DNA of 64,000 nucleotides, from NCBI GenBank assembly GCA_001941065.1, contig MSHJ01000009.1, positions 130,810-194,809 on the forward strand, given 5' to 3'. A model generated the notes under the pieces. The model searched no databases. It had not been told where the DNA came from and saw nothing but the letters and a program-made list of their open reading frames with translations. Both the position numbers and the translations under genes were made by a program. This DNA comes from Alistipes sp. Zagget8 (lineage in GTDB: Bacteria; Bacteroidota; Bacteroidia; Bacteroidales; Rikenellaceae). Positions 7,012 through 15,647 of this stretch are shown one piece after another (positions within the stretch are counted from its first letter, which is position 1; every line of letters starts with the position of its first letter).

Positions 7012-10000
7012 CCGGACCGGGGTGATCCGGAACCGGAATTCGTAGTTTCCGTATGGCATGCGGTATTCGCGGAGCGGCAGGGCGCCCCACGAGTGGACGC
7101 ACCCCAGACCGTACTGCGCCTTGTCGATGCAGAGCCAGACGGCGTCATCGGGCTCGATCTCCTGCGAGTGTCCCTGCTGCTTGGCCAGGCCCTCGTCCAG
7201 CGCCTCCTGCGCATAGTGCAGGGCCGATGCCGAGAAGGGCGCTTCGGCGGTGATCTCCACGCCGCGCCCGGCGATGTCGCACTGCCGCCAGAGGCGCACG
7301 TCGCTCTTCGTGCCGGTCTCCTGCGGACGGATATAGGGGTAGAACTGCTCGTCCACGGTCTGTCGGTAGCGGCCCACGAGGGCCCCGTCCTTGCGGTCGG
7401 CGTAGTTCTCCCACGGGCCGCGGCCGTAGTAGTCGATGCGGTCGTACCGGGCGGGCATGCGCATCCGCATGCCGAAGCGCAGAAGATCGGGCTCGCCCTT
7501 GTCCGCGGCGGCGTGCAGCGTCTGGCGGATAAGCACCTCCCCGGCGTTGTCGATGCGGTATTCGATCTCCAACCGTCCGGTCACCCGTTGGAGGTCATAG
7601 CGGGCCGTGACGACGGCCACGCTGTCCGACAGCGTGTGGTCGAGCGACAGCAGCGTCAGCCCCGGATCGGCCCACGCGCGGTTCTTCTCGTTGAGTTTCG
7701 CCCCGAAATCGTTGTCCGTCGGCGCCCGCCAGAAATTGGGCTCCACGACGGCCCCTGCGTCGAGCAGGCGCATGCCGTTGGCTTCGTAACGGGTCATCAG
7801 CCCGTCGGCGCGGCGGAAATCGATGCGCATTGCAGGGCTTTCGACGATCAGGTAGTTGCGGTCGTTGTCGCGGACCGTGAGCGAGCCGATCGAATTGTGG
7901 CGGTCGGCCATCCGTTCGGCGACGGCGAGCGGTTCGGGCTCGGCCGGGCGCAGGGTGAATTGCTGGTAGGCCGCCCGGTGGTCGGGTTCCAGCAGGGGCT
8001 CGGCGTCTTTGAGCCGGTATTCCACGTTGAGCAGCAGTTCGCCTCCGGCGGGGAGCTGCGCGGGGTCGTAGGGCAGCGTGACGGGCGCGCTCTGCTGCGG
8101 GGCGACGCGCAGGTCGGCGACGATGCCGCTGCACACGGGGTCCCCGTCGCGGAGCACCGTCCAGCGCAGGTAGCAGTTGTCGAGCGGTCGGAAGAAATTC
8201 TCATTGAAAACCGAAAGCGTCCGCAGGTCCTCGCCGAGCGTGGTCCACACGGGCTGCTGCCAGTAGCGGGCCTCGTGCATATGGGGATTCGGGACGCGGT
8301 CGGGAGAGATCAGGCCGTTGTCGCAGAAATTCCAGTCCGAGGCGTCGTAGGGGTTCCAGTCGCCGCCGTAGCCGTAGATCATGGCGCCGTTGCGGCCCGT
8401 TTTGCGCAGCCCCTGGTCCACGAAATCCCAGATGAATCCGCCCTGATAGTGCGGATATTTGCGGATCAGCTCCCAGTATTCGCCGAATCCGCCCAGCGAA
8501 TTGCCCATCGCATGGGCGTATTCGCACTGAATCAGCGGTTTTCGGGGATTGTCCCGGAGGTATTTTTCGCACTGCTCGTAATTCCAGTACATCGGGCAGA
8601 CGATGTCCGTATTGCGGCCGCCGTTGTTGTAGACCGCACGTTCGTAATGAACCGGCCGCGAGGGGTCGTAAGCCTTCACCCAGTCGTAGCAGGCGGAGAA
8701 ATTAGGCCCGTCGCCGGCCTCGTTGCCCAGCGACCAGACGATGACCGACGGGTGGTTGATGTTGCGGCGCACGTTGCGGATGTTGCGTTCCAGATGCGCC
8801 TGGGCGAAAGCCGGGTTCTTGGCCAGCGTCGTTTCGTCATAACCCATGCCGTGCGACTCGAGGTTGGCCTCGGCCACCAGATAGAGCCCGTAGCGGTCGC
8901 AGAGCGCGTACCAGCGGGCGTCGTCCGGGTAGTGGCACGTGCGCACGGCGTTGAAATTGTTCTCCTTGAGGATGCGGATGTCCTCGAGCATCCGCTCTTC
9001 CGAGACGACGTACCCGCCGTCGGGGTCCATCTCGTGGCGGTTCGCTCCCTTGATGAGCACCGGCTGTCCGTTCACCAGCAGCTGTCCGCCCTCGATCTTC
9101 ACCTCGCGGAAGCCCGTGTGCAGGGGAATGGTCTCGATCTCCGTGCCATCGGGGGCTTTCAGCGAGATCTGTACGCCGTAGAGTGCGGGAATCTCCGCCG
9201 ACCACGGCTGCACCTTTCCGGCGTCGAGCGTCAGACGGGACGTCGTGCCGGCGATTTTCGCCGTTTCGGAGGCCACGGCCTTACCGTCGGGAGCCGTGAG
9301 CGTCACCTCCGCCGTGCAGCCTTTGGACGCTGCGGGCAGCGTCAGCTCCACGGCGAGCCGGCCGCGGGTGTAGTTCTCCGAGAGGGTCGCGTCGAGCCGC
9401 ACGTCGGCGATATGGCGTTTTTCGCGGGCATAGAGGTAGCAGTCGCGGCCCACGCCCGAGAGGCGGAAGAAATCCTGGTCTTCGAGGTAGGTGCCGTCGC
9501 ACCAGCGGAAGACCTGAAAGGCGAAGAGGTTCTTGCCGGGCTTCACGAAGCGCGTGATGTCGAACTCGCATTCGAGTTTCGAATCCTCGCTGTAACCGAC
9601 GAACCGTCCGTTGACCCACAAGTAGATGTTCGAGGTGACAGACCCGAAATGGGCGATGACCTGCTTGTCCGACCACGAGGCCGGGATCTCGATCTCGCGG
9701 CGGTACGAGCCGACGTGATTCTCCTTGACGGGTACGTAAGGCGGATTATTGGAAAATTGCTCGCGCCACGGATAACCGATATTGAGGTATTGCGGATCGC
9801 CGTAGCCGTTCAGCTCCCACAGTCCCGGAACGGGCATCTCGCCCCACGCCCCGTCGTTGAAGCCGGGACGGAAAAAGTCCGTGGGACGCTGGTCGGCGTT
9901 GCGGACCCAGGAGAATTTCCACGTCCCGTCGAGGTTGAGGAAACGTTCCGAGGCGCTCCGGTCGCCCGTGCGGGCGGCATCGGCCGATTCGTAGGCGAAG

Positions 10001-10122
10001 AAGGTGGCGTGCATCTGCTGCCGGTTGATTTCGTTGACCGCGGGGTCGAGCCATTCGTCGCTCTGGGCCCGGAGCCCGGCAACCGTGCATGCGCATAACA
10101 GGGTCAGGAACAGTTTTTTCAT
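7009..10122 (-). CDS. Secreted GH2 beta-galactosidase (LacZ-like)
   Basis: The 1037-residue product begins with a signal peptide (MKKLFLTLLCACTVAGLRAQ) and is a full GH2 enzyme: N-terminal sugar-binding domain, immunoglobulin-like domains, TIM barrel and a large C-terminal beta-sandwich (PNFWRAPTDNDFGA near 800). The acid/base Glu is in SLGNEAGDG near residue 466 and the nucleophile Glu in IQCEYAHAMGNS near residue 530. It should remove terminal beta-galactose in the periplasm or at the surface. It has its own promoter (10145-10152) and stands apart from the GlcNAc locus. Other GH2 activities cannot be excluded from sequence alone, but the length and motifs fit LacZ. Confidence 0.92.
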   Translation of the reverse strand: MKKLFLTLLCACTVAGLRAQSDEWLDPAVNEINRQQMHATFFAYESADAARTGDRSASERFLNLDGTWKFSWVRNADQRPTDFFRPGFNDGAWGEMPVPGLWELNGYGDPQYLNIGYPWREQFSNNPPYVPVKENHVGSYRREIEIPASWSDKQVIAHFGSVTSNIYLWVNGRFVGYSEDSKLECEFDITRFVKPGKNLFAFQVFRWCDGTYLEDQDFFRLSGVGRDCYLYAREKRHIADVRLDATLSENYTRGRLAVELTLPAASKGCTAEVTLTAPDGKAVASETAKIAGTTSRLTLDAGKVQPWSAEIPALYGVQISLKAPDGTEIETIPLHTGFREVKIEGGQLLVNGQPVLIKGANRHEMDPDGGYVVSEERMLEDIRILKENNFNAVRTCHYPDDARWYALCDRYGLYLVAEANLESHGMGYDETTLAKNPAFAQAHLERNIRNVRRNINHPSVIVWSLGNEAGDGPNFSACYDWVKAYDPSRPVHYERAVYNNGGRNTDIVCPMYWNYEQCEKYLRDNPRKPLIQCEYAHAMGNSLGGFGEYWELIRKYPHYQGGFIWDFVDQGLRKTGRNGAMIYGYGGDWNPYDASDWNFCDNGLISPDRVPNPHMHEARYWQQPVWTTLGEDLRTLSVFNENFFRPLDNCYLRWTVLRDGDPVCSGIVADLRVAPQQSAPVTLPYDPAQLPAGGELLLNVEYRLKDAEPLLEPDHRAAYQQFTLRPAEPEPLAVAERMADRHNSIGSLTVRDNDRNYLIVESPAMRIDFRRADGLMTRYEANGMRLLDAGAVVEPNFWRAPTDNDFGAKLNEKNRAWADPGLTLLSLDHTLSDSVAVVTARYDLQRVTGRLEIEYRIDNAGEVLIRQTLHAAADKGEPDLLRFGMRMRMPARYDRIDYYGRGPWENYADRKDGALVGRYRQTVDEQFYPYIRPQETGTKSDVRLWRQCDIAGRGVEITAEAPFSASALHYAQEALDEGLAKQQGHSQEIEPDDAVWLCIDKAQYGLGCVHSWGALPLREYRMPYGNYEFRFRITPVR

Positions 10123-10144
10123 CGTTCGGGTTGGTTTTGGCGAT

Positions 10145-10152
10145 TAAAGGTA
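10145..10152 (-). promoter_or_regulatory. Promoter -7 element for the GH2 gene
   Basis: The minus strand reads TACCTTTA, one base off TAnnTTTG, 23 bases upstream of the GH2 start codon and downstream of the kdsC terminator. Confidence 0.45.
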
Positions 10153-10163
10153 AGCATTTTTTG

Positions 10164-10202
10164 AAAAACGCCGCAATCTCTTCAAAAGATTACGGCGTTT
10201 TT
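10164..10202. terminator. Terminator after the kdsC operon
   Basis: The arms AAAAACGCCG and CGGCGTTTTT enclose an inner stem (AATCTC/T and AAAAGATT). On the minus strand this follows the kdsC stop codon by about 22 bases and ends in a T run. Confidence 0.8.
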
Positions 10203-10224
10203 AAGGAATGAAAGATGTGATGTG

Positions 10225-10770
10225 CTACCGCGATGCCGCGAGCGACGAGGGCGTGACGCCCTGCGAGTCGCGGGCCCAGTCGCCGCGGGCCCGGAGCACC
10301 TGCTCCACGATGTCGCGCACGGCGCCTTCGCCGCCCCGGAATTCCGAGACGTAACGCGACGCTTCGATCACCTCCGCTGCGGCGTCCGCCGGGCACACCG
10401 GGATGCCCACCTCGCGCATACACTCCAGGTCGGGGATGTCATCGCCCATGTAGATCACGTCCTGCGGGTCCAGACCTTCGTTGGCGAGGTATTCGCGGAG
10501 CACCGTGATCTTGTCCATGCAGTCGATGTAGAAATGCCGGATGCCGAGCATCCGGAGGCGGTTTTCGAGCGTCCGCCCGCGGCCTCCCGTGATGATGCAG
10601 ACCTTGTAGCCCATTTTGATCGCATAGGCCAGCGCGTAGCCGTCCTTGGCGTTGTAGCGGCGGATGAAATCGCCGTCGGCCGTGGGGATGATGCCCCCGT
10701 CGGTCATCACGCCGTCGACGTCGAACACGAAGGCTCCGCAGCGTGCTATATCTTCTTTGAAGTTTCCCAT
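10225..10770 (-). CDS. kdsC: 3-deoxy-D-manno-octulosonate 8-phosphate phosphatase (KdsC/YrbI HAD family)
   Basis: A 181-residue C0-type HAD phosphatase. The nucleophile and acid Asp are in FVFDVDGVMTDG near residues 16-25, the Thr motif in KVCIITGGRG near 57, and the Mg-binding motif in VIYMGDDIPDLECM near 108. The family makes KDO from KDO-8-P for lipopolysaccharide core synthesis. It overlaps the start-side gene (DUF2520) by 25 bases and is the last gene of a minus-strand run. Confidence 0.88.
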   Translation of the reverse strand: MGNFKEDIARCGAFVFDVDGVMTDGGIIPTADGDFIRRYNAKDGYALAYAIKMGYKVCIITGGRGRTLENRLRMLGIRHFYIDCMDKITVLREYLANEGLDPQDVIYMGDDIPDLECMREVGIPVCPADAAAEVIEASRYVSEFRGGEGAVRDIVEQVLRARGDWARDSQGVTPSSLAASR

Positions 10771-11525
10771 ATGCTTTGACTTATCGTTGAATAGATGTTT
10801 TTCAGTCGGAGGTCGAACGACAGCAGGTCGCCGTGGCGGGCCTTTGTGGCGAAATCGTTGCGCACGGCGGGTCCCGTCTGCACGTCGAGCGGCGACGATG
10901 CGTCGCAGGCCTTGGCGGCGGTCTCGGCGATCAGCGGTTTCAGCACGTCGAAATCCAGCCCCGCGCTGCGCACGATGCGTTCGCCCACGGCGTACATGTG
11001 GTTGGCGAAATTGCAGGCGAAAACCGCCGCGAGGTGCACCTTGGCCCGCTGTGCGGAGGTGGCCCAGATCACCGTGCCGGAGAGCTGCCGGGCAAACGCT
11101 TCCAGCTCCGGGCGCAGTTCCGCCGAGGGGGTTTCGAGGAAGATAGGGATGACCGAGAAATCCACCTCGCGGCCCTTGGTGAAGGTCTGCATCGGATAGA
11201 ACACCGCCCGGCGGGCGAATTTTGCGGGGATGGCCGTGAGGGATACGCTTCCGGCGGTGTGTGCGACGGCCGCCTTTTCGGGGATGGGAAGCGTTGCGGC
11301 GACGTGCTCCACGGCGCGGTCGCTCACGGCGATCAGGTAGATGTCGGCATCCCGGGCCAGCATCTCCGGATGCGTCGCCCAGTCGGTCGCGGTGAGCTCC
11401 GCGACGATTCGCGCCCGCTCGGCGTTCCGGGCGAAGATCTGCACGAGTTTGAGGTCGCTTTTCGCGACCGCACGGGCCAGCGCTTCCGCCAGGTTCCCGC
11501 TGCCGATGATGACGACGCGTTTCAT
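10746..11525 (-). CDS. Rossmann-fold oxidoreductase-like protein (DUF2520)
   Basis: A 259-residue protein with an N-terminal NAD(P)-binding motif (VVIIGSGNLAEALARA) and the DUF2520 C-terminal helical domain (VFACNFANHMYAVGE). The fold resembles pyrroline-5-carboxylate and ketopantoate reductases; the substrate is not known. Start at 11525 is chosen because MKRVVIIG begins the Rossmann strand directly. It lies 20 bases after yihY and overlaps kdsC by 25 bases, the arrangement common in Bacteroidales. Confidence 0.85.
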   Translation of the reverse strand: MKRVVIIGSGNLAEALARAVAKSDLKLVQIFARNAERARIVAELTATDWATHPEMLARDADIYLIAVSDRAVEHVAATLPIPEKAAVAHTAGSVSLTAIPAKFARRAVFYPMQTFTKGREVDFSVIPIFLETPSAELRPELEAFARQLSGTVIWATSAQRAKVHLAAVFACNFANHMYAVGERIVRSAGLDFDVLKPLIAETAAKACDASSPLDVQTGPAVRNDFATKARHGDLLSFDLRLKNIYSTISQSIWETSKKI

Positions 11526-11545
11526 AGGCTTTTCCGGTTTGGGTT

Positions 11546-12850
11546 TCACAGCAGGTCCACCAGCCGCACGTTTTCCTGCGATCGGCGGGCCGATTCTTTC
11601 AGCATTTCCAGTTCGCGGTCCACGCGTGCGAGCTCGGGGGTCTGCCCGAGGTCGAACGTGGTTTGGCCCGACCGTTCGACTGCCTCGAGTACGCCGTAGA
11701 CGGTCATCGATGCGATGTCGTGGGCCGGGGTGAAGGCCATTTCGCGCTCGCCGTCGCCGCTGCGCACGGCGATCAGCTGCCCGGCCTGCACCAGTTGGAA
11801 CAGCACGTCGTTGACGATACGCGTGGGCAGGTCGAGCTGCCTGCGGATTTCGTCCGCGGGCATGGCCCCGCCCTTGTCGCGGAAATTCCGGACCACGATG
11901 AGCATCACGGCCAGCAGCACCTTGCGGCGCTGGTCGTAGCTGATCAGCAGCGATTCGCGCTCCTCGCCGAAGCGTGCGATATTCTGGTAGGCGAACGACA
12001 GCTCGCCGCCGAAGAGCAGTATCTCCCACGAGGTCTGCATCCAGATCAGCAGCAGCGGCAGGGCCGCGAAACTGCCGTAGATGGCGTTGTACGAGGTCAT
12101 CCACCGCTGGACGTAAACGTATCCCCACTGAAACAGCAGGAAGATGGTTCCGGCGACGATACCGGCCATCAGGGCGCTTCCGAAGCGGACCTTGGCGTTG
12201 GGGATGATGATGTAGAGAAACGTGAACATCACCCAGATGACGAACATCGAGGCCAGGCGCGACAGCAGTTTGAAATACCAGCTGTCGTCGAATCCCAGCA
12301 TCTCCTGAGCGTAGTTGCCCACGGCGTTGGCCACGATCCAGAGTATCGGCACGATCATCACCACGGCGATGTAGTCGGTCCACTGGCGGGTGATGCTGCG
12401 TTCGACCTTGACCTCCCAGATGTTGTTGAAGGCGCTCTCGATCGACCCGAAGACCCGGATCACGGCCCAGAAAAGCATCACGAGCGCCACGGCGGCCACC
12501 ACGCCGCCCTGCGTGCGGGCCAGGGCGTTTTCGGCGAAATCGACGATGTAGTCGATGATCTCGGGATTCTGCGGGAACAGTCCGTAGAGGTTCTCGGTGA
12601 GTCCGTCCGCGAGGCCGAATCCCTTGACGATGGCGAAGACCACGGCGACGATCGGCACCAGCGACATCAGCGTGTAGAACGTCAGTGCCGCCGAGCGGAC
12701 GATGGTCCCGTGCTCGAGCAGTCCCCGCGCGGTGTAGAACAGCAGGCGGTACTGCTGCACGAGCCACCGCACGACGGGGTTGCGCCATTCGCTCACGTCG
12801 CGGCGGAAGATCGTGTCGGTAAAATATGTCAGGAATTCGCTGAGTTTCAT
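11546..12850 (-). CDS. YihY/BrkB family inner-membrane protein
   Basis: A 434-residue polytopic protein with the YihY/virulence factor BrkB domain in its first 300 residues: SAALTFYTLMSLVPIVAVVFAI, GSIESAFNNIWEV, FGSFAALPLLLIWMQTSW and FGGELSFA. The last 120 residues are a soluble region resembling a winged helix (DEIRRQLDLPTRIVNDVLFQL). The family was once called ribonuclease BN, which is not supported; its role is unknown, possibly transport. Start at 12850 (MKLSEF) is preferred over an upstream ATG at 12874 because only a short unconserved stretch separates them. Confidence 0.85.
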   Translation of the reverse strand: MKLSEFLTYFTDTIFRRDVSEWRNPVVRWLVQQYRLLFYTARGLLEHGTIVRSAALTFYTLMSLVPIVAVVFAIVKGFGLADGLTENLYGLFPQNPEIIDYIVDFAENALARTQGGVVAAVALVMLFWAVIRVFGSIESAFNNIWEVKVERSITRQWTDYIAVVMIVPILWIVANAVGNYAQEMLGFDDSWYFKLLSRLASMFVIWVMFTFLYIIIPNAKVRFGSALMAGIVAGTIFLLFQWGYVYVQRWMTSYNAIYGSFAALPLLLIWMQTSWEILLFGGELSFAYQNIARFGEERESLLISYDQRRKVLLAVMLIVVRNFRDKGGAMPADEIRRQLDLPTRIVNDVLFQLVQAGQLIAVRSGDGEREMAFTPAHDIASMTVYGVLEAVERSGQTTFDLGQTPELARVDRELEMLKESARRSQENVRLVDLL

Positions 12851-12880
12851 AAGAGGCCGTTGGCAATCAGGCAAATATAG

Positions 12881-14065
12881 CTATTTTAAACGGATAACCC
12901 AAAAATCGTTCCCTATTTTCGTGAAGGCCAGCCGCAGTTCCGCCCCGGGGTGCAGTCCCAGGCGGCGCATCAGCTCCTCCGTTGCGAGCGGGAAATCGCG
13001 CTTGAGCACCTCCGCGCCGCGGCCCTTCAGCTCGCGTTTCAGCCGTTTGGGGTCGTAGGGCTCGATGCGCTCGACGGCGAAGACCCGTCCGAGCACTCCC
13101 TGCGGCTCTCCGGCGGCGAATCCGTAGCCGTTTTCGCTCCAGATGTCGGCCTTTCCCGTGAGGTGCAGGCGGGCCAGGCGGGCTTTCTGCAAGGCCACGT
13201 CGGGCACCACGAGCCAGCGGTAACGCGCCGGGTCGAACCTCCCCGGTTCGGGCGCCGTCAGTCCGGGCCGGGCCGAAAAGGAGCCGCGCCCGAGGGCGGT
13301 GGCGGTGACGAGGGGGCCCGTGCCGTCGGCGTATACGAGCACCTCCTTGCATTCGTCGCCGAGCGAAAGCACCTCCACGCGGCTGTCGGGAAAGAGTCGG
13401 AGGGCCTCATCCACGTCGAACAACGGGGAGTTCTTGATGCACAGACGCCCCGAAATCCGGCTCAAAAGCGGTTTCAGGGCGATGATGTCGGGCGAACAGT
13501 CCTCCAGCCGCACCAGCTTGCGGCCCTCGGCCGAGCGGCGGTCGGGGTCGGCGTAAATCCAGTCGAAATGCAGGTCCTCCTGCCGGAGATACTCCTCGGC
13601 GGAGGTGTTTACGACCTCGATGTTCGTCGCCCCCAACCTCGAAAAATTCTCGGCGGCCGCGCGGGCCAGCACCTCGCTGCGCTCGAGCGTCACCACGCGG
13701 CGGAAGCGGCGGCTGAGGAAAAACGCATCGACGCCCAGTCCGCAAGTGAGGTCCAGCACCGTGTCGCCCGTGATCCGCTTGTGGGCGGCGCAGGCTTCGC
13801 TCGAGGCCTGTTCGAAAGCCAGCGGCGGCAGGATGCACTGCGCCGCGGCATACGAAGGCAGCTTCTGCGCGGCCCGCGCGAGGTATTTGACCTGCGTGGC
13901 GACCAGCCGGGCGTGGGGAACCGTGCGGTCCATCGCCACCTCCACCGGGTCGCGGTCCCGGGCGGCGGCAATGGCACGCTGTACCTCGCCGGTGAGCAGG
14001 AGTGCGTATTCTTCGGACGTTATCACGTCCGCAAAGGTATGCTTTTTTTCGGTTCGGTGCTCCAT
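12881..14065 (-). CDS. Class I SAM-dependent methyltransferase with THUMP-like C-terminal domain
   Basis: A 394-residue protein. The SAM-binding motif is VLDLTCGLGVDAFFLSR near residue 103, followed by VVTLERSE, and the motif IV-like DWIYADPDRR near 178, a DP-type motif of nucleic acid base methyltransferases. The last 90 residues (ENGYGF through FTKIGNDFWVIRLK) match the THUMP-like domain of this Bacteroidota family. The substrate is probably RNA, by inference. It overlaps the end of comEC by 43 bases. Start at 14065 is the ATG that gives MEHRTEKKHTFADV. Confidence 0.82.
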   Translation of the reverse strand: MEHRTEKKHTFADVITSEEYALLLTGEVQRAIAAARDRDPVEVAMDRTVPHARLVATQVKYLARAAQKLPSYAAAQCILPPLAFEQASSEACAAHKRITGDTVLDLTCGLGVDAFFLSRRFRRVVTLERSEVLARAAAENFSRLGATNIEVVNTSAEEYLRQEDLHFDWIYADPDRRSAEGRKLVRLEDCSPDIIALKPLLSRISGRLCIKNSPLFDVDEALRLFPDSRVEVLSLGDECKEVLVYADGTGPLVTATALGRGSFSARPGLTAPEPGRFDPARYRWLVVPDVALQKARLARLHLTGKADIWSENGYGFAAGEPQGVLGRVFAVERIEPYDPKRLKRELKGRGAEVLKRDFPLATEELMRRLGLHPGAELRLAFTKIGNDFWVIRLK

Positions 14066-15501
14066 GCCGCGGCGGTTCCGAGTGCGAAAAGGGCGTAGAT
14101 TGCCGCCGTCTGCCAGCCGCCGAGGGTGTAGTCGGCTGCGCCGTAGGGCAGCGAGGCGGTCATCCGGGCCAGCGCGTTGATCCATCCGGCCGCCGTGCCC
14201 GCCACGAATCCGAACGCCGGGGCGAGGAGGCCGACCGGCGCGAGCATCCACAGCGCCCCGCCGAGGACCACGACCCCGGCCAGCGTGATGGCCAGCGGAT
14301 TGACGGCCAGCCCCGCCAGCGGCACGATGCCGAAAGTATGGGAGACGAGCGGCGCCGTGGCGACCGTCGCCACGAGGCCGATCAGGTAGGCGTCTATCAG
14401 GATGTTCAGCCCTTTCCACCGGGTCCGGCACCTGCGGCAGAGCGGTACGCCCCATGCGAGGATGGCCGCCACGGCGACGAACGAGAGTTGGAAACTGATG
14501 TCTCCTGACCAGTTGGGATTCCACAGCAGCATTCCGAACGCCGCTGCGGCCAGGGCGTTCATCCCGACGTACTCCGAAGCCGAGGCCAGCGCCGCCTGGA
14601 GCACGGTGCACATCACGGCGGCCCGCACGGCGCTGGGCGGAAACCCCGCCGCCGCGACGAAGAGCCACACGGCCCCCGCCGCCAGGAGGTTTTTCAGCAG
14701 ATGTCCCCGCCGCAGGAGCGGCAGCCACCACAGCGCAAGATTAATGAGCACGAAGACGATTCCCGTATGGAGTCCCGAGACCGCCAGCAGGTGCGACAGT
14801 CCGCTGCGGGAGTAGGCCGTGCGCAGTTCCGGCGTGATGCCGCGCCGTTCGCCCGCCGCCATGGCTTCGACGACGGCCGCCGCCTCCGGTTCCATCGGCA
14901 GCCGCGCAAGGCGTTCGACGGCTGTCCGGTGCATGCCTGCGTGCTGTTGCGGAAGCCGTTCGAGAATCGTCCGTTCGGAGACCCACAGCGTTCCGGCATA
15001 GCCCCGCCGCCGCATCAGGCGGAGGTAGCTCTCCGCCCCGCCCCGGAAGGGCCGCACCGTGCCCCGGCAGCGGAGGCGTTCGCCGGGCCGCAGTTCGGTG
15101 AGCGAATCGGCGAAGAGCCGGACCCGTGCGTCGGAGGGGTGCCAATGCCCGTCCGCGGGGTCGCGCCACGCCGCCACCGAAGCGTCGGCCGAGGTGTAAC
15201 GGCCCCGGTCGGCGGGAAATCCCTCCACGGTGATTTCATACGCGGTCTCGATACCCCGCGGCACGGCGGGCGACGGCGTCCGGAGCTGTGCCGCGGCGAA
15301 TCCCGCCGTGAGGAGCATTCCCACGGCGGCGGACTGCGACCGGAACAGCATCGCCACGACTCCCGTACATACGAAAGCCCCTGCGAGAAACCACAGGGGC
15401 AGTTCGTACCGGCCGGCCAGCGCGATCCCGGCCGCGAACGGCACGAGGAGTTTCAGGACGGGCATGCGGTCGAGACGCGTGAGCAGGCAGGAGAGCTTCA
15501 T
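14023..15501 (-). CDS. comEC: ComEC/Rec2-type DNA uptake channel protein
   Basis: A 492-residue polytopic membrane protein with the N-terminal DUF4131 region, the Competence domain (LLAVSGLHTGIVF near residue 246, then PPSAVRAAVM near 300), and about ten hydrophobic helices. The C-terminal metallo-beta-lactamase domain of long ComEC proteins is absent, as is common in Bacteroidota. It should form the inner-membrane channel for DNA entry. Upstream (15524-15531) lies a -7-like element on the same strand, and just beyond it a fragment of a phage muramidase gene, marking the edge of the PUL island. Confidence 0.88.
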   Translation of the reverse strand: MKLSCLLTRLDRMPVLKLLVPFAAGIALAGRYELPLWFLAGAFVCTGVVAMLFRSQSAAVGMLLTAGFAAAQLRTPSPAVPRGIETAYEITVEGFPADRGRYTSADASVAAWRDPADGHWHPSDARVRLFADSLTELRPGERLRCRGTVRPFRGGAESYLRLMRRRGYAGTLWVSERTILERLPQQHAGMHRTAVERLARLPMEPEAAAVVEAMAAGERRGITPELRTAYSRSGLSHLLAVSGLHTGIVFVLINLALWWLPLLRRGHLLKNLLAAGAVWLFVAAAGFPPSAVRAAVMCTVLQAALASASEYVGMNALAAAAFGMLLWNPNWSGDISFQLSFVAVAAILAWGVPLCRRCRTRWKGLNILIDAYLIGLVATVATAPLVSHTFGIVPLAGLAVNPLAITLAGVVVLGGALWMLAPVGLLAPAFGFVAGTAAGWINALARMTASLPYGAADYTLGGWQTAAIYALFALGTAAAWSTEPKKSIPLRT

Positions 15502-15523
15502 CGGGGAATGGCTTATTCAGGTG

Positions 15524-15531
15524 TAAATATA
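15524..15531 (-). promoter_or_regulatory. Possible comEC promoter -7 element
   Basis: The minus strand reads TATATTTA, one base off TAnnTTTG, 23 bases before the comEC start and directly after the stop codon of the muramidase fragment. Confidence 0.4.
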
Positions 15532-15538
15532 GTAAAAA

Positions 15539-15599
15539 TCAGCCGGCGAACAGCTCCCATCCGCGCCTTATTTCATCCCGGTCGGCGGCTGTGCCGTTC
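15539..15599 (-). pseudogene. 3' fragment of a phage P5-like muramidase gene (left end of island)
   Basis: Read on the minus strand these 61 bases encode NGTAADRDEIRRGWELF followed by AG and a TGA stop. The intact gene at 35118-35519 ends NGTAADRDEIRRGWELF followed by TT. The shared block, 15548-15599, differs from 35127-35178 at only 2 of 52 positions, and both changes are third-position and silent (ACA/ACG Thr, GAG/GAA Glu). The fragment has no start codon of its own in frame and stops matching upstream of the Asn codon. It is best read as the original 3' end of the muramidase gene, separated from its body by insertion of the PUL. Confidence 0.8.
15548..15599 (+). repeat. Left copy of the 52-bp direct repeat bracketing the PUL
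   Basis: Identical at 50 of 52 positions and in the same orientation as 35127-35178, with a 35-base uninterrupted identical core. The two copies bracket all genes from the LacI regulator to the second HGSNAT-like gene. This is the pattern of attachment sites produced when an element enters at the 3' end of a gene. Confidence 0.85.
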
Positions 15600-15647
15600 G
15601 TATATTCGGGACGCTTCCATGTATTTACGCTTTTGCTGATACGGATA

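Noticed and set aside
7093..10098. A 1001-codon open frame on the plus strand antisense to the GH2 gene.
   Set aside because: It is a GC-bias shadow of the beta-galactosidase gene, without family motifs; the minus strand has full GH2 catalytic motifs and a signal peptide.
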